From JANPGR01 sp031424015 (GTDB lineage: Bacteria; Patescibacteriota; Minisyncoccia; Phycocordibacterales; UBA1006), in contig JANPGR010000018.1 of assembly GCA_031424015.1 (NCBI GenBank), forward strand, positions 1-6,472: a stretch of DNA of 6,472 bases, read 5' to 3'. Below are positions 5,833 through 6,472 of this stretch, one piece after another (position 1 is the stretch's first letter; each line of letters opens with the position of its first letter). Made by a program: the position numbers and the translations under genes. Below the pieces are notes generated by a model. It saw nothing but the letters and a program-made list of their open reading frames with translations. It ran no database searches and was not told the origin of the DNA.

Positions 5833-5858
5833 CGAGAAATCACACATTCTCGATTTTT
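5833..5858 (+). other. Terminator-like hairpin upstream of dnaE
   Basis: CGAGAA (5833-5838) pairs with TTCTCG (5847-5852) around an 8-base loop and is followed by ATTTTT on the plus strand. A second possible stem, TTTTTCG/CGAAAAA, spans 5854-5884. There is no plus-strand gene upstream for it to terminate, so it may instead be part of the palindrome cluster or 5' flank of the inverted-repeat element. Confidence 0.3.
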
Positions 5859-5885
5859 CGGAATTGAGCCTTTTTCTCGAAAAAG

Positions 5886-6012
5886 ACCACCCCGTCGCTG
5901 CGCGCCACCCCTCCAAAGGAGGGGAATACCTAACTCAGTATTTATAGTTACAAAAAAACCTGACTGAGCCTAATTCCCCTCTGTGGAGGGGTGCCCGATA
6001 GGGCGGGGTGGT
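5886..6012. repeat. 127-base compound inverted-repeat element (MITE/REP-like)
   Basis: The ends are perfect 9-base inverted repeats, ACCACCCCG (5886-5894) and CGGGGTGGT (6004-6012). Inside each end is a small hairpin (CGC/GCG on the left, GCCC/GGGC on the right). Next comes a strong G+C hairpin: CCCCTCC/GGAGGGG with loop AAA (5908-5924), and CCCCTC/GAGGGG with loop TGTG (5976-5991). GGGGAAT (5921-5927) is complementary to ATTCCCC (5973-5979), and CTCAG (5934-5938) to CTGAG (5964-5968). The arms can therefore fold separately or with each other. There is no coding capacity. Its mirrored layout suggests a non-autonomous mobile or REP-pair repeat inserted upstream of dnaE. Confidence 0.75.
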
Positions 6013-6022
6013 TTGTCTTTAC

Positions 6023-6040
6023 TTGGTTTCTGATAACCAA
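6023..6040. other. TTGGTT/AACCAA hairpin
   Basis: A six-base-pair stem (6023-6028 with 6035-6040) surrounds a 6-base loop, just before the candidate -35 of the small ORF. It has no T-run. Confidence 0.4.
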
Positions 6041-6044
6041 CCTC

Positions 6045-6075
6045 TTGACTTTTACAGAGAGAGAGAGTACTCTCT
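6045..6075 (+). promoter_or_regulatory. Candidate promoter with overlapping 14-base palindrome
   Basis: TTGACT (6045-6050) is a good -35 hexamer. Seventeen bases further on, TACTCT (6068-6073) is a weak -10. The -10 area lies inside a perfect palindrome, AGAGAGTACTCTCT (6062-6075). A dyad over the -10 would suit a repressor operator controlling the ORF at 6113. This is weak evidence based on spacing and symmetry only. Confidence 0.3.
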
Positions 6076-6112
6076 GAGTAATTCTTGGGTTAAGAAGGAA
6101 AAATTTATAACA

Positions 6113-6262
6113 ATGAAATTTTATCAATACATCTGGGAGTCTCCCCAGAACTGTGAAGCCCGCGCTGAAAAATGGCGCGACGAACATCGTCCTAATGGAC
6201 TAATCAAGCCCATTGATGGGATTATCTGCGGGCGAGATTTTAGGGGGTATGAGGTGATATAA
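6113..6262 (+). CDS. Small hypothetical protein, 49 residues
   Basis: The frame begins MKFYQYIWESPQNC and ends DFRGYEVI before TAA. AAGGA (6095-6099) lies 13 bases before ATG 6113, a long but possible Shine-Dalgarno spacing. The product is soluble and charged, rich in aromatic residues (two Trp, four Tyr, two Phe) with two Cys (14 and 39). It has no leader or membrane span, and I recognise no family. Its GPC-balanced codons (GCCCGCGCTG, TGGCGCGACG) read more like coding sequence than the spacers around it. It stands alone, with the 127-base inverted repeat upstream and an IS200-type left end downstream. It may be a genuine small protein or the remnant of a larger gene cut by these elements. 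Confidence 0.45.
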   Translation: MKFYQYIWESPQNCEARAEKWRDEHRPNGLIKPIDGIICGRDFRGYEVI

Positions 6263-6307
6263 AAACAAAAGCTCTGATTTTAACAAAAGAATTGGAGTTT
6301 TTCTAAA

Positions 6308-6321
6308 ACCAATGTCTTGGT
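6308..6321. other. Short ACCAA/TTGGT hairpin
   Basis: A five-base-pair stem around TGTC lies 46 bases after the small ORF, just before the IS200-type end. It may be an insertion-site structure or part of the mRNA 3' end. The support is only its perfect pairing. Confidence 0.25.
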
Positions 6322-6346
6322 AGGAATAGAGATCTTTATTCGACCT

Positions 6347-6472
6347 GGGTATATACCCCGTCTGCTTGGCAGCGGCTTGTGCTAAAATACTAGAATGAGT
6401 ACATACATCCACAAGCACCACAATGTAAACTGTCTTCTGTACCACATAGTATGCCCAATAAAATATCGTCGT
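6347..6472 (+). mobile_element. Left end of an IS200/IS605-type insertion sequence (runs off the window)
   Basis: A perfect palindrome, GGGTATATACCC (6347-6358), overlaps a bulged hairpin (6358-6375): CCG, bulged T6361, CTGC, loop TTG, GCAG, CGG. The tnpA start codon lies 19 bases beyond. A subterminal imperfect hairpin immediately before tnpA is the standard left end of single-strand-transposing IS200/IS605 elements, where TnpA binds the stem and its bulge. The exact outer boundary and the right end are not visible. Confidence 0.7.
6395..6472 (+). CDS. tnpA: IS200-type Y1 (HUH) transposase TnpA, N-terminal 26 residues
   Basis: The fragment reads MSTYIHKHHNVN followed by CLLYHIVCPIKYRR at the window edge. 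This is the characteristic opening of the Y1_Tnp family: a basic His-rich start, then the first beta strand YHIVxxxKYRR. The family's enzymes cut and rejoin single-stranded DNA with one tyrosine and an HUH metal site; those residues would lie further downstream, about position 60 for HUH and 120-130 for the tyrosine, and are not seen. A possible -10 box TAAAAT (6383-6388) lies only six bases before ATG 6395, and no Shine-Dalgarno is visible, so expression may be leaderless and low, as is common for these elements. Completeness cannot be judged. Confidence 0.88.
   Translation, partial: MSTYIHKHHNVNCLLYHIVCPIKYRR

Noticed and set aside
5771..5833. Longer dnaE start at ATG 5833.
   Set aside because: The added 21 residues do not resemble DnaE N-termini, which begin a few residues before the HxH motif, and the best promoter box lies between the two ATGs.
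6008..6112. Longer upstream start for the 49-residue ORF.
   Set aside because: It would begin inside the inverted-repeat element and read through the hairpin, candidate -35 and palindrome. ATG 6113 has the only nearby AAGGA.
1..6472. CRISPR array, tRNA or rRNA genes.
   Set aside because: No regularly spaced repeat of 20 bases or more and no tRNA cloverleaf or conserved rRNA segment was seen on either strand.

Overview
The window looks like part of a small bacterial genome, most plausibly a Candidate Phyla Radiation (Patescibacteria) member. This rests on the style of the DnaE protein, loosely packed single genes separated by palindrome-rich spacers, weak or absent Shine-Dalgarno sequences, and an IS200-type transposase start. 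The lineage is inference. Standard stop usage fits: the 1069-codon dnaE frame contains no in-frame TGA, which argues against the UGA-glycine code of Gracilibacteria and Absconditabacteria.

Left part (1-1190): the last 29 codons of an unidentified protein ending in the sliding-clamp motif QLSLF; then a TTG-loop hairpin at 110-131; then an orphan helical/coiled-coil protein (205-1059) whose natural start cannot be seen; then two palindromes and a good intrinsic terminator (1149-1187). Middle part (1190-2560): a visibly A+T-rich stretch holding one orphan gene (1524-2258), probably a DNA-binding regulator with winged-helix-like segments. A TATAAT box and a small dyad lie upstream of it, and several hairpins lie downstream, including a long composite stem-loop (2469-2545) that can terminate transcription from both sides.

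Right part (2561-6472): on the minus strand, a complete dnaE (2561-5770), the replicative DNA polymerase III alpha subunit, with an intact PHP metal site, the three catalytic aspartates, an internal clamp motif (QVSLF) and a C-terminal OB fold. It appears to be transcribed alone from an extended -10 box so close to its ATG that the mRNA would be nearly leaderless. Upstream of dnaE lies a 127-base compound inverted repeat (5886-6012). Beyond it are a 49-codon unknown ORF (6113-6262) and the left end plus first 26 codons of an IS200/IS605-type tnpA that runs off the window.

The most interesting signal is that the hairpin at 110-131 and the hairpin just before tnpA (6358-6375) match at 19 of 22 positions. 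They share the same bulge and TTG loop, and two of the three differences form a compensated base pair (G:C versus T:A). This suggests two copies of one mobile-element end or REP-like family flanking the window, the left copy sitting where the orphan coiled-coil gene loses its recognisable start. Apart from dnaE and tnpA, no gene here is recognisable. There is no convincing sign of a complete defence or other multi-gene system.
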